Source: Haliscomenobacter hydrossis DSM 1100 (GTDB lineage: Bacteria; Bacteroidota; Bacteroidia; Chitinophagales; Saprospiraceae). Taken from it: 64,000 nt of DNA. The number at the start of each line of letters is the position of its first letter. The stretch's first letter is position 1. The stretch covers positions 5,395,001-5,459,000 of the forward strand of contig NC_015510.1 in assembly GCF_000212735.1 (NCBI RefSeq), written 5' to 3'. The notes beneath the pieces were generated by a model. The model was not told the origin of the DNA. It saw only the letters and a list, made by a program, of their open reading frames with translations, and ran no database searches. The position numbers were made by a program, and so were the translations under genes. Of the stretch, positions 7,892 through 16,074 are shown in pieces.

Positions 7892-9535
7892 TTAGATGGG
7901 GATCGATAGTTGGACTAAGGTACCGGTCTGATTCGGTTTGAGCTGGCTGCGGTCAACAATTGTGAGGGTGATTTTTTGTTTTTTGCCGATATTCAAAAGG
8001 TCGATGCGTTTTTGGGTGGTCTTGATGCCCTGGTGGCTGCGTTTCAGTATACTGCGCTGATGACTGGCCTCCCCAGCTTCAATCCCAATGCCATTGTCGA
8101 TGATAGAGATGCCAATCCGGTACTCTCCCTCTGGCCATATGCTGATGTGGAGGTCTTTGGGGATCGAACTTGGTCGCAGTCCATGCAATATGGCGTTTTC
8201 TACGAAGGGTTGCAAAAGCATTGTGGGGATCTCGGTATTTTGCAAGTCGATTTCAGGGCGAATGTCAAAATGGTAGTTAAAAGGCGTGCGTAAGGCTTCC
8301 AGGGAACAGTATTTTTCAAGCGCAGCCAATTCAGCAGCAAGGCTGGTATATTCCTCCGCCGAGCTATCCACCACGTAGCGCAAGAGTTGGGCCATTTCGT
8401 TGAAGTAGCGGTTTGCAGCCGATTTGTTTTCCTGGTTGACCAAATCCTGGATGGAAGTCAAGGTATTGAACAGAAAATGGGGGTTGAGTTGAGCCCGCAG
8501 GCCACTCAGGGCCATTTGGGTGCGCAATTGTTGGTGTTTGCGCCTGCGCTGAACGAAATAAAAAATGACCAACACCATAGCAGATCCGCCCCCAATTATT
8601 GTGGCTAAATAGTACAAGATTTTTTTGGCCAAACGTTGGTATTTGTAAGAGTCCTTCATCTTTTTTTCCCCAATAACGAAGTAGTTTTTCTGCGCAGGTT
8701 GGAATAAACTCAACTGCCAGGTAACCCCAGGCGACCCTACGACTTTAATGGTAAAATAACCCAATTCCTGCGTTTGTTTGTCTTTTGCCACTATGCGGTA
8801 AGCTGGCCCGACGATGGCATCAATTCCACTCTGGTGCACAATTGACCATTCACGTTTGAAGACCACTAAAGACCCTTCTTTCAACTCAGCAGCAATTGCA
8901 TTTTTCTGTTTTGAAGCTGATTCAGGATAAAAAAAGGCTCCAGTGATGTTGGCGGGAAGTTTTTGACTGCTCGAACCTTCGTATTCATACATTACATCAA
9001 TGTATGCTGGCTCCTTTCTATCGTCTTTGTACAAGCGATGCATGTTTAACATATTATGGCCTGCTCCATTCCATTTTATCCTATTGATTAAAAAAACTGC
9101 GGTATCACCGTCGATTAAAGTAAGGAGTAAGGCCGTCGTATCACGGTACATAAAACCTAAAACAGGGTTGAGTTGCTGTTGATAAAAAATATGCTCCTCC
9201 AGCATGTCCAGGGAGTCCGCCATGTGCCCGGAATACCAAAATCTAATCCAATCAGCAGGAATACTTTTTGAATAATGGGCATGTTGTAACCACTGATCGG
9301 TAATTTTTTCAAGCGAGAGTAAGGTCAACCAGCGGTAGTAGTCAGGGGAAGTTCGCGACACCTTCTTTATCTCTTCTCGCCCATCTATGTAAGGAGCAAT
9401 TTGCTGGATGAACTGATTGCGTGAGGGGATTGGGATGGGTTTGTTGGCAGGTTGGGCGAATGAGCCAGGTGTAGAGAGCCAAACGAAGGAAAGGCTCAAC
9501 AACAGGTTCAGGTTCCAGGTTTTACTATTTTTCAT
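7892..9535 (-). CDS. Sensor histidine kinase, LytS/YehU type
   Basis: A 547-residue membrane kinase paired with the LytTR regulator downstream. Residues 1-28 form a signal peptide. Residues of about 30-300 form a predicted exported sensor part of unknown fold. Residues 306-328 are a transmembrane helix. The cytoplasmic part holds the His_kinase motif RAQLNPHFLFNTL with His353, and an ATPase domain with PFVENAILHGL and IIDNGIGI. The stimulus is unknown. The gene is 50 bp upstream of the regulator, so the two form one operon. The single membrane helix with a large periplasmic part differs from the multi-helix LytS sensors, a common variation in Bacteroidota. Confidence 0.88.
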   Translation of the reverse strand: MKNSKTWNLNLLLSLSFVWLSTPGSFAQPANKPIPIPSRNQFIQQIAPYIDGREEIKKVSRTSPDYYRWLTLLSLEKITDQWLQHAHYSKSIPADWIRFWYSGHMADSLDMLEEHIFYQQQLNPVLGFMYRDTTALLLTLIDGDTAVFLINRIKWNGAGHNMLNMHRLYKDDRKEPAYIDVMYEYEGSSSQKLPANITGAFFYPESASKQKNAIAAELKEGSLVVFKREWSIVHQSGIDAIVGPAYRIVAKDKQTQELGYFTIKVVGSPGVTWQLSLFQPAQKNYFVIGEKKMKDSYKYQRLAKKILYYLATIIGGGSAMVLVIFYFVQRRRKHQQLRTQMALSGLRAQLNPHFLFNTLTSIQDLVNQENKSAANRYFNEMAQLLRYVVDSSAEEYTSLAAELAALEKYCSLEALRTPFNYHFDIRPEIDLQNTEIPTMLLQPFVENAILHGLRPSSIPKDLHISIWPEGEYRIGISIIDNGIGIEAGEASHQRSILKRSHQGIKTTQKRIDLLNIGKKQKITLTIVDRSQLKPNQTGTLVQLSIPI

Positions 9536-9642
9536 GCCCGTATTTTTGAGTACGCTTCAAAGGTATACTGGCAATAAAATTAAAGCATTCATAAATAGAA
9601 TTCGCAGGAAACGAATTGGAATTCGCTGGATAATTTAAAGAT

Positions 9643-11244
9643 CTACGGATGATGCAGAGCTTTCACTACTTCCCGCACCACCCCCTTCTTCGCCGGATCA
9701 TACACCCAGTTTGTATCAAAGTAGCTCAAAATTTCCGTGTTCGGGTCATTGGAGAGGGTCAGGCTGTGGAATTGGGTATTGTTGTTTTGTTGAAAATAAC
9801 GCACCTCTTCCAATGCTTTTTGGTCTAGGCGGTACATGATGAAGTCGGAGATGACCAGCACGTCGGCGTCGCGGTAATCATTGGTTTTGAGTTGGCGGAT
9901 GGCCTCGTACAGGGGCAGGGAAATGTCGGTTCCCCCGTGGAAGGACATGCGCAGGAATTTGGCCAAGGCATCGATGGAGTTGGCGATGTCGTACAAATCC
10001 AGGGTTTTGATGCCAATTGAAAAATTGATCAGGTAGGCACGGCGGTTTTCCCGGGTGGCCATTTTGAGGATACCGAGGCACAACACCTTGGCAATTTGTT
10101 CGGGACGTCCGTACATCGATTCGCTGGTATCGACGCACACGATGAACGGGCCTTTTTCGCGCTGTTTGATGCGTTGGTGAACTTCCGTGTAGTTTTCGTT
10201 GCTGGGTTGCAGGCGGCGGTCTTCAAACTGGAGGGTGAGCAGGCTTTTGCCCAGCCATTTGTGCATAAAAAGATCTTCAGTGGCCGGATCGCTCAGCAGT
10301 GCAGCTTCCGAACTCAGCAGGTGGTTCAGATCACCACTTTCTTTTACCCCAGTAATCTCGGCAGGCGTCAGCTCATCACTCACCCACTCCTGGCGGATGA
10401 TGGTTTTTTCGAAACTTTCCTCCTCCATTTCGATTTCCGCTTCGCGCAGGTTGCCCAGCAAGTCGGCCAATTCCTGGACGGATTTTTCGTCTTCGAGCAA
10501 CTCATGGTACTGTTGGATGACATCAAAGGAGCTATCTTCCCACAGCGAGCGCGACATGTCCCAACCCAGATAATCGGAAAAAGGGCTGATCAGTTTGATC
10601 AGTTTTTGGTATTCCTGCACTTTGGAATCGAGCAGGTTGAGGTAGTTGTCCAGTTCCTCACCCAGTTTGGAGATTTGGTATTCCAGGATGCGCGCTTGCA
10701 CGAGGGCGTCCCATTGCGCGAGCAGGTCGGTGAGCAAGATTTCCACGCGTTGGCGGGCTTCGGGAGCCAGGTCTTCTAAAGCCTTTTCGCCGATCAGGGT
10801 TTGGAACCGTTGTTTGTAAAACTGCGCATCCAGGTCTTCGCGGCGGTAGTTGTTTTCAAGGTAAGTGATCAGAATAGTCCAACGTTTGACGAACAAGTGC
10901 AGCGGCGTGATGGCCCAGTTGTCGATGCGGTTGAGGTCTTCCTGAAAGGGATTTTTGTACTTTACTTTGTCGTAGGTTTTGCGCAGCCAGTACAGGGTAT
11001 CCAGCACCACTTGCTGGGAGATGCGCTGGTTGCGCTGGCAAATGGGCAGGAGGTCGCGGATGGCAAAAAGTTGGTCCAAAGCAGCTTGAAAATAGCGGTA
11101 GTACTCGTCTTTCAAGTCGGGAATCTGGTAGCTGCCTGGATTGAGCTTGTTTTGCAGGTACTGCACAAGATAGCGCCGCATCTTCCGGTCGAGGATGCTG
11201 CCAAATTCGATAAAGCGCTCGTATTCTTGCTCAAGTTGGGTCAT
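9643..11244 (-). CDS. viaA: ViaA-like VWA-domain protein, partner of RavA
   Basis: A protein of about 533 residues. The C-terminal third is a von Willebrand A domain with the MIDAS motif DTSES (within FIVCVDTSESMYGRP) and a downstream Thr/Asp site (GGTDISLPL, then VLVISDF). It strongly resembles ViaA of enterobacteria, including ENRRAYLINFS. ViaA works with the MoxR-type ATPase RavA in a chaperone-like role linked to respiratory complexes. The start is taken at 11244 (MTQLEQEY); an in-frame ATG at 11280 would add twelve hydrophobic residues that look unlike the family. Its partner ravA is at 13609-15171, same strand, but the two are separated by an oppositely oriented 2.3-kb block. Confidence 0.83.
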   Translation of the reverse strand: MTQLEQEYERFIEFGSILDRKMRRYLVQYLQNKLNPGSYQIPDLKDEYYRYFQAALDQLFAIRDLLPICQRNQRISQQVVLDTLYWLRKTYDKVKYKNPFQEDLNRIDNWAITPLHLFVKRWTILITYLENNYRREDLDAQFYKQRFQTLIGEKALEDLAPEARQRVEILLTDLLAQWDALVQARILEYQISKLGEELDNYLNLLDSKVQEYQKLIKLISPFSDYLGWDMSRSLWEDSSFDVIQQYHELLEDEKSVQELADLLGNLREAEIEMEEESFEKTIIRQEWVSDELTPAEITGVKESGDLNHLLSSEAALLSDPATEDLFMHKWLGKSLLTLQFEDRRLQPSNENYTEVHQRIKQREKGPFIVCVDTSESMYGRPEQIAKVLCLGILKMATRENRRAYLINFSIGIKTLDLYDIANSIDALAKFLRMSFHGGTDISLPLYEAIRQLKTNDYRDADVLVISDFIMYRLDQKALEEVRYFQQNNNTQFHSLTLSNDPNTEILSYFDTNWVYDPAKKGVVREVVKALHHP

Positions 11245-11323
11245 GTACACAAAGCTAAAGTTTAAGGAAAACAACGGCATAAGAAATCAGTTCAAATTCC
11301 ACATTTAAACATTTGTTGAAAAA

Positions 11324-11355
11324 TTGATTGTTTTATAAATTTTTTGTAGTTTTAC
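11324..11355 (+). promoter_or_regulatory. Putative Bacteroidetes-type promoter for the ankyrin gene
   Basis: TTG at 11324-11326 is followed after 20 bp by TAGTTTTAC at 11347-11355, close to the consensus TTG-N17-23-TAnnTTTG. The ATG of the ankyrin gene lies 17 bp downstream. Confidence 0.4.
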
Positions 11356-11371
11356 AAAAAAAATATTCCCG

Positions 11372-12001
11372 ATGAATCACCTCTTCGAAGCCTTAGACTA
11401 CGCTGGCATCAACATGCTGCTGGAAAATAATCCGGAACTGGCCAACGAAGGCATCGCCTTTGATGACAACAATACCACCAAAGCCCATCCTCTGCACCGG
11501 ATTTGTGATGGAGTATTCGCCGGAAAATACAGCGATGCCGAAGCAGTCAAACTGGCCCAGTTGTTTTTGGATCACGGCTCCGACGTCAATGGAGGGGAAC
11601 TAATTCCTCAAAAAGATTCTCCACTGGTTGCAGCGGCCAGCCTGCACGCCGACCAGGTGGCCATGCTCTACATCGCGGCGGGTGCCGAAATCAATCACCC
11701 TGGCTGCCACGGGGGTACGGCTTTGCACTGGGCGGCCTGGTGTGGTCGACCAGAACTGGTCAAAAAACTCATCGCAGTGGGGGCGGAGATCAACAAACTT
11801 TGTGTGGAGTTCAAGTCTACGCCATTGTTTTGGGCGGTACATGGTTTGCGCAGTGCGGAGGGCAAAAATCTGGATCAATACAAGGCTTGTGTTAAGATGC
11901 TACTGGAGGCTGGGGCGGATAAGTCGGTGCCGAATTTTGAGGGCTATTTGCCGAAGCAGGTGTGGGAAGGGGATGAGGAGTTGAAGGGGTGGTTGGGGTG
12001 A
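11372..12001 (+). CDS. Ankyrin-repeat protein
   Basis: A 209-residue protein consisting almost wholly of ankyrin repeats. Recognisable repeat cores include HPLHRICDGV, SPLVAAASLHADQVAMLYIAAGAEIN, TALHWAAWCGRPELVKKLIAVGAEIN, TPLFWAVHGL and a last LLEAGADKS unit, giving about five repeats. No signal peptide is present, so it is probably a cytoplasmic protein-protein interaction module. It opens the plus-strand block that separates viaA from ravA. The partner is unknown. Confidence 0.85.
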   Translation: MNHLFEALDYAGINMLLENNPELANEGIAFDDNNTTKAHPLHRICDGVFAGKYSDAEAVKLAQLFLDHGSDVNGGELIPQKDSPLVAAASLHADQVAMLYIAAGAEINHPGCHGGTALHWAAWCGRPELVKKLIAVGAEINKLCVEFKSTPLFWAVHGLRSAEGKNLDQYKACVKMLLEAGADKSVPNFEGYLPKQVWEGDEELKGWLG

Positions 12002-12065
12002 CATTTTGCTTAACATGAAGAATGATGAGATTGATTTTTTGATAAAAAAGAAATAGCTTTACCCT

Positions 12066-12485
12066 ATGGCTAAAGATGTACATCACAGGATTGTACGCAA
12101 AGCACTTGAAAAAGATGGATGGACAATCACACATGATCCTTATCTCTTACGTAGGCTGAGTCGAAAGCCTTACGAAGTTGACTTAGGTGCTGAAAAATTT
12201 ATTGCCGCTGAACGCGATACAGAATTTATCGCTATAGAAATCAAGAGTTTTTTGGGATCATCCATGACTTACGATTTTCATGCAGCTTTTGGGCAATATG
12301 GTGTTTATCGATTCTTTATGGATGAACGAGATATGGCGAGACAGCTATTTCTTGCTATTCCGGAGGAGGCTTATCGTACCTTCTTTTTAGCTCCTGACAT
12401 TGAAGCCATTTGTGAACACTTCAATGTCAAAATTTTAGTTTACAACACGACAGAGGAAACCATTGTATCATGGATAAGAAGATAA
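12066..12485 (+). CDS. xisH: XisH-family protein
   Basis: A 139-residue protein matching the XisH family, first known from cyanobacteria as a factor needed with XisF and XisI for excision of the fdxN element, and now seen in other filamentous or multicellular bacteria. The fold is related to PD-(D/E)XK nucleases. Candidate active-site residues are Asp39 and the E-I-K at 58-60 within FIAIEIKSF. The family-typical opening AKDVHHRIVRKALEKDGW is present. Its end overlaps xisI by 16 bp, so the two are translationally coupled. No XisF-type recombinase or interrupted gene is seen nearby, so an excision role here is not supported. Base composition is more AT-rich than the flanking ravA and viaA genes. 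Confidence 0.88.
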   Translation: MAKDVHHRIVRKALEKDGWTITHDPYLLRRLSRKPYEVDLGAEKFIAAERDTEFIAIEIKSFLGSSMTYDFHAAFGQYGVYRFFMDERDMARQLFLAIPEEAYRTFFLAPDIEAICEHFNVKILVYNTTEETIVSWIRR

Positions 12486-12808
12486 AAAAATACCAACAAG
12501 TGCTAGAAGCTTTTCTACAGGAAGAAGCCGATAGCAAAACGATTCCTGGAATCGAGTTTCAAGTGATCACGGATACTAGAAACAATCATTTCCAGTTGGT
12601 TGAAACGGGTTGGTTTGAAAAGCAATTTATTCACAGCGTAATCTTTCATTTTCAAATCAAACCTGATGGGAAAATCTGGCTCCTTGCCAATAACACGGAT
12701 ATGCTGGTAGCTGAAGAGTTGGTAAAAAAAGGGGTGCCTGCGTTGGATATTGTGATTGGGTTCCATCCGGAGAGTGCGAGGCAGTTTACGGGGTTTGCGG
12801 TGGCGTAA
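12470..12808 (+). CDS. xisI: XisI-family protein
   Basis: A 112-residue protein of the XisI family, the usual partner of XisH. Family features are the N-terminal KIKKYQQVLEAFL helix, a central HFQLVETGW segment, the phrase KIWLLANNTDMLVAEEL, and the closing DIVIGFHPESARQFTGFAVA. It starts inside the xisH end. XisH-XisI pairs often occur without other excision genes, and a toxin-antitoxin-like relation has been considered for them. That is inference and not shown by this sequence. Confidence 0.88.
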   Translation: MDKKIKKYQQVLEAFLQEEADSKTIPGIEFQVITDTRNNHFQLVETGWFEKQFIHSVIFHFQIKPDGKIWLLANNTDMLVAEELVKKGVPALDIVIGFHPESARQFTGFAVA

Positions 12809-12851
12809 TAGTTAGTCATTTAAAGGAGAAAGATGATACAATCAAAAAACT

Positions 12852-13604
12852 ATGTCCCTACACCTTCGACATCTACAGGTATTTTTTCTGATTTTTGCTC
12901 TTACCTTTTTGAGCTGTGATAAGAAGACTGGCACAAAAGAAATAGCCTCCAGTGATTCAACATCTTCAATTGATACAACTCCATCTCAAAGTAAGTTCTT
13001 TGAGCCAGACGAGCATCCTTATACCTATAATCCGACAATTCTCCGGCTTGAAAATAACTGGCTTTATGTAGACAGCTTGCGTCCTTATTTTCGGTACAGA
13101 GACGTAGAGCGCTTAGATTTTTTGTGCAAAAAACTAACTATTGATCGCGATGATAGCCTCTGCACAATATTTTTTTTAGATAAAAAAATCAAGCTCAAAT
13201 ACAAGTTAGATCCTTTCCATTTGGCTGAACATCAATTTCTAGTCGGGAATTTAAAGAAACTCCAAGGCCAACCCGATATCCTCATTTTTCTAAACTACAT
13301 TGAAGGTTGGGGTAAAGAATTATTTCTGGTGTCTGTGGACGAAAACCATGAAATCATTGATATGCAAACCTTTTGCTATTACTGTGGAGATGGCGGTGAC
13401 TTTAGCACTATGGAATTAAAACATCAGGACATTTTCAATTATTTTTCGATAAAAAAAGTCGGCTTTCAAAAATTTTCCACACCAATTGACACGATTACGT
13501 ATGATAAAACAATTGGAAAATTAACCATCAACAATAACCGTTTCGAGTACAGAACACTCAAAATAGACAGCAACATCATGGAGTTGATTCCAAGGAGAGA
13601 ATAA
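12852..13604 (+). CDS. Lipoprotein of unknown function
   Basis: A 250-residue protein with a lipoprotein signal: a hydrophobic stretch (residues 8-20) ending at the lipobox LTFLSC, with Cys22 the likely lipidated residue. A Ser/Thr-rich linker follows, then a globular part with a YYCGDGGD segment that has a Cys and acidic residues. No family was recognised. The gene is AT-rich and uses A/T-ending codons, like xisH and xisI, and unlike ravA whose stop lies 4 bp beyond its own. It is probably part of the same inserted block. The 3' ends of this gene and ravA are convergent with no room for a terminator. Confidence 0.65.
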   Translation: MSLHLRHLQVFFLIFALTFLSCDKKTGTKEIASSDSTSSIDTTPSQSKFFEPDEHPYTYNPTILRLENNWLYVDSLRPYFRYRDVERLDFLCKKLTIDRDDSLCTIFFLDKKIKLKYKLDPFHLAEHQFLVGNLKKLQGQPDILIFLNYIEGWGKELFLVSVDENHEIIDMQTFCYYCGDGGDFSTMELKHQDIFNYFSIKKVGFQKFSTPIDTITYDKTIGKLTINNNRFEYRTLKIDSNIMELIPRRE

Positions 13605-13608
13605 ACCC

Positions 13609-15171
13609 CTACCCCGCATAACTAAACTGCACCTTCTCCAGCCCCAGCCCTACCTTCTGCAAGGCCTCTTGCACTTCCTGCAAATTGCTCTTCACCACCT
13701 CCGCGTACCGCGCGTCCACGAACAAATTATGCTCCAGGAACTCCAATTCCTCCGGCAGGTTATTCCGCAGGTTTTCCTCCTGTTTGCGCAAGTAGCTGCG
13801 GATTTGCTCGAAGCGCTCCTCCCAGTATTTTTGCAGCACTGGGTGTGGTTTTTTGAAGATGATTTCCTGGCGTTCGCCTTTTTTGGTGCGTAGGGAGTAA
13901 GTATGGCTGCGGTCGTTGTGGAGCACTTCGATGCTGAACATGCCGAGCCCCTGTTTGGCGCGCAGGCGATTCACGAGATTGCCCTTGGCGTCGAAGAAGT
14001 TGATCACCTGGGTATCTTCCAGGTTCAGTTGGCGGAACTGTTTGACGGGCACCAGAAAACCTTCAAACTGCTGGTCTTCCTTGATCAGTTCGTAGTAATC
14101 TTCCTGCACCACGAGGAGTTGTTCTTCGGCTACGGTGTGCTTTACGCGGATTTCCTCGTTCACGTCTTTTTCAAAGTCTTCCACCTCGCGTTTGAGCAGG
14201 TTGAGGTTGACGGCCATGGTGTAACCGTGGCGGCGGATGGCATCGGTCACCATTTCCTCAATCAGGTCTTTTTGCTCGGGCCGACTCCAGAGGCAGTGGA
14301 TCATCAGAAAACAATCCATCAGGTCCACCCGGTTGCGGCCATTCAGGAAAGCAGAAGTACGCAGCAGGCGCACGATTTTTTTCCAGCGCCGGTCGTGGAT
14401 GGGAATCTGTTGATCCTGGTTGTTCGGGCGGTCGTTGTGCTCGTCGATGCGCAATTTGAGCACCTGGATGGTGTTGAGCACCTCGGCAGGCACTTCTACC
14501 GCATTGATGGCGGTGTCAAATTGCACCAGCTCGGCTTCGCTGAATTGCACTTCGCTCGGCAGTTCCACCTGATAGACATCCTCGGTGTCGACAATCATGT
14601 TGACAAAGTTCTGGAACTTGCGGATGTTGCCCAGTTCCAGGCGCAACAGAAAGCGGTCCCAGATGGGATCGAGGCTGGCGTTGCGCGGCGGCAGTTCGTT
14701 GGAAGCCGTGATGATGCCGCGGATGTTCACCCGCAGGTCCTGATCGCCGTTGCGGTATATTTTTTCGTTGAGGATGGTCAGCAGGGCGTTTTGGATGGCG
14801 GGGCCAGCTTTCCAGATTTCATCCAAAAACACCACGTTGGCGCCGGGTAGATAGTGCTCGGTGAGGCGTTCGTAACGGTCTTCTTCCTTGAGTTTTTTGA
14901 TGGATACGGGGCCAAACACTTCGTCGGGGGTGCTGAATTTGCTCATGAGGTATTCAAAAGAAGTCCCGTCCCGAAAAGCGTGTTTCAGCCGCCGGGCGAT
15001 CAAACTTTTGCCCACTCCGGGAGGGCCGAGCAGGAAAATACTTTCTCCGGCCAGGGCCGTGAGCAGGGCCAGTTTTATGGCTTCTTCCCGTTCGTACAAG
15101 CCATGGCAGAGTCTTGACAAGAGTTCCCGAACCCGTTCGCGCAACTGCGCATCTATGCTAAGTGTTTGCAT
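13609..15171 (-). CDS. ravA: RavA-like MoxR-family AAA+ ATPase
   Basis: A 520-residue AAA+ ATPase closely resembling RavA. Walker A is GPPGVGKS at residues 49-56, Walker B VVFLDE ends at residues 117-118, and sensor 1 lies in ITASNELP. The phrases ESIFLLGPPGVGKSLIARRL and FEYLMSKFSTPDEVFGP are near-identical in style to enterobacterial RavA. The C-terminal about 200 residues are charged and coiled and would correspond to the RavA-specific LARA/triple-helical region, though they are not clearly alignable by eye. With ViaA it forms a MoxR/VWA pair thought to act as a chaperone on metal-dependent or respiratory complexes. The usual adjacency to viaA is broken here. Confidence 0.85.
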   Translation of the reverse strand: MQTLSIDAQLRERVRELLSRLCHGLYEREEAIKLALLTALAGESIFLLGPPGVGKSLIARRLKHAFRDGTSFEYLMSKFSTPDEVFGPVSIKKLKEEDRYERLTEHYLPGANVVFLDEIWKAGPAIQNALLTILNEKIYRNGDQDLRVNIRGIITASNELPPRNASLDPIWDRFLLRLELGNIRKFQNFVNMIVDTEDVYQVELPSEVQFSEAELVQFDTAINAVEVPAEVLNTIQVLKLRIDEHNDRPNNQDQQIPIHDRRWKKIVRLLRTSAFLNGRNRVDLMDCFLMIHCLWSRPEQKDLIEEMVTDAIRRHGYTMAVNLNLLKREVEDFEKDVNEEIRVKHTVAEEQLLVVQEDYYELIKEDQQFEGFLVPVKQFRQLNLEDTQVINFFDAKGNLVNRLRAKQGLGMFSIEVLHNDRSHTYSLRTKKGERQEIIFKKPHPVLQKYWEERFEQIRSYLRKQEENLRNNLPEELEFLEHNLFVDARYAEVVKSNLQEVQEALQKVGLGLEKVQFSYAG

Positions 15172-15185
15172 ACCATTTTTAGAAT

Positions 15186-15253
15186 TTTCACCACAGACAA
15201 TGAGGTTAGCATGAAAAAAAATCTGTGTTTATCTGTGGTCATCTGTGGTGAAA
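15186..15253. repeat. Intergenic palindrome, ACCACAGAT family
   Basis: A 12-bp perfect inverted repeat (15186-15197 with 15242-15253, TTTCACCACAGA arms). The right side is three direct 10-bp units beginning ATCTGTG at 15221, 15231 and 15241. It lies between ravA and the FKBP gene; related palindromes occur near 57.4 and 59.8 kb. Confidence 0.75.
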
Positions 15254-15258
15254 CAACA

Positions 15259-15786
15259 TCAATTCACGCCCCAATCCCAGCCGCGTACACCATCCTCTTC
15301 CACCACCTGTTTGCGGATCAGTTCATCCACCGTGGCCTTGCGGATATTGAGCACTACCCCTTTGAAATGTAAGGTTTTGCCAGCCATGGCGTGGTTGAAA
15401 TCCACTTTCACCTGCTCCTCGTTCCAGGAGAGGATTTTGCCGTTAAAGTCTTCCCCTTCCTCGTCTGAAAGCACGATGAAATTGCCTTCTACCAAGACGT
15501 TTTCCAAAGAAGATTCATCACCTTCATCAAAAAGTGAGCGAGGTATTTCCAGGATTTGTTCAGGATCGACTTCCCCGTACGCCAAATTGGGTGGGAGGAC
15601 AAACTCAAACGCGTCGCCTTCTTCCAAGCCGCGCAGCTGCTCTTCAAAAGCAGGTAGCAACTGATCACTCCCACAAAAAAACTTGAAGGGATAATGGACG
15701 TTCATGATTTCCATGACCTCTCCTTCCGGGCCGCCATTGCGCAATTCGTAACTCAGGGTAACGACGTTGTGTTCTTCCACGATCAT
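15259..15786 (-). CDS. FKBP-type peptidyl-prolyl isomerase, SlyD-like
   Basis: A 175-residue prolyl isomerase/chaperone. The N-terminal part (VVTLSYELRN) and the segment LLPAFEEQLRGLEEGDAFEFVLPPNLAYGE match the FKBP fold with an inserted IF-type chaperone domain, as in SlyD. Next comes the strand VDFNHAMAGKTLHFKGVVLNI, which is the SlyD signature (VDFNHPLAG in many members). The His-rich metal-binding tail of enterobacterial SlyD is absent. The start is taken at 15786 (MIVEEHN); the reading frame continues upstream only because the GTTCG palindrome happens to be open, and that extension encodes low-complexity TPELRTPE-like peptide. Cytoplasmic. Confidence 0.88.
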   Translation of the reverse strand: MIVEEHNVVTLSYELRNGGPEGEVMEIMNVHYPFKFFCGSDQLLPAFEEQLRGLEEGDAFEFVLPPNLAYGEVDPEQILEIPRSLFDEGDESSLENVLVEGNFIVLSDEEGEDFNGKILSWNEEQVKVDFNHAMAGKTLHFKGVVLNIRKATVDELIRKQVVEEDGVRGWDWGVN

Positions 15787-15789
15787 AAG

Positions 15790-15907
15790 GGTGGTTTTTA
15801 AGGGTTCGGGGGTTCGTAGTTCGGGGGTTCGAAGGTTCGATGTTCGGGGGTTTTCCAAGACTGGCAGGATTTTGTGCCAACCCCCGAACCCCCGAACATC
15901 GAACCCT
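15790..15907. repeat. Intergenic palindrome, GTTCG family
   Basis: Arms made of GGGGGTTCG-type units; a perfect 19-bp stem joins 15834-15852 to 15887-15905. Additional unpaired GTTCGTAGTTCGGGGG units lie on the left (15800-15833). It sits directly upstream of the FKBP gene start, so it cannot be only a terminator of that gene. Confidence 0.8.
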
Positions 15908-16074
15908 AAAAATGTGTACATTTATACGGTTCCATCACTTAACCTGAAATGTAGTGGAAAAGTTGAACACGCGGTAATTTTTGTCATCCGATCTACACTT
16001 CTCGTCAATGCAGCAACAATAGCGGGGTTTTGTACATTTTATTCTATAGTTTGAATGCATCAATAGATTTTACC

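Noticed and set aside
10096..10779. A 227-residue plus-strand frame opposite viaA
   Set aside because: Antisense shadow of the VWA protein, Phe/Val-rich with no recognised motif.
12066..12808. An fdxN-like excision element controlled by xisH and xisI
   Set aside because: No XisF-type recombinase, no attachment-site repeats and no interrupted gene are seen in the window.
13903..14850. A 315-residue plus-strand open frame opposite ravA
   Set aside because: It is the antisense of a well-conserved AAA+ gene and has no family features; long antisense frames follow from codon bias.
15787..15921. N-terminal extension of the FKBP gene
   Set aside because: The extra 45 residues are repeat-derived; the family-typical start is at 15786.
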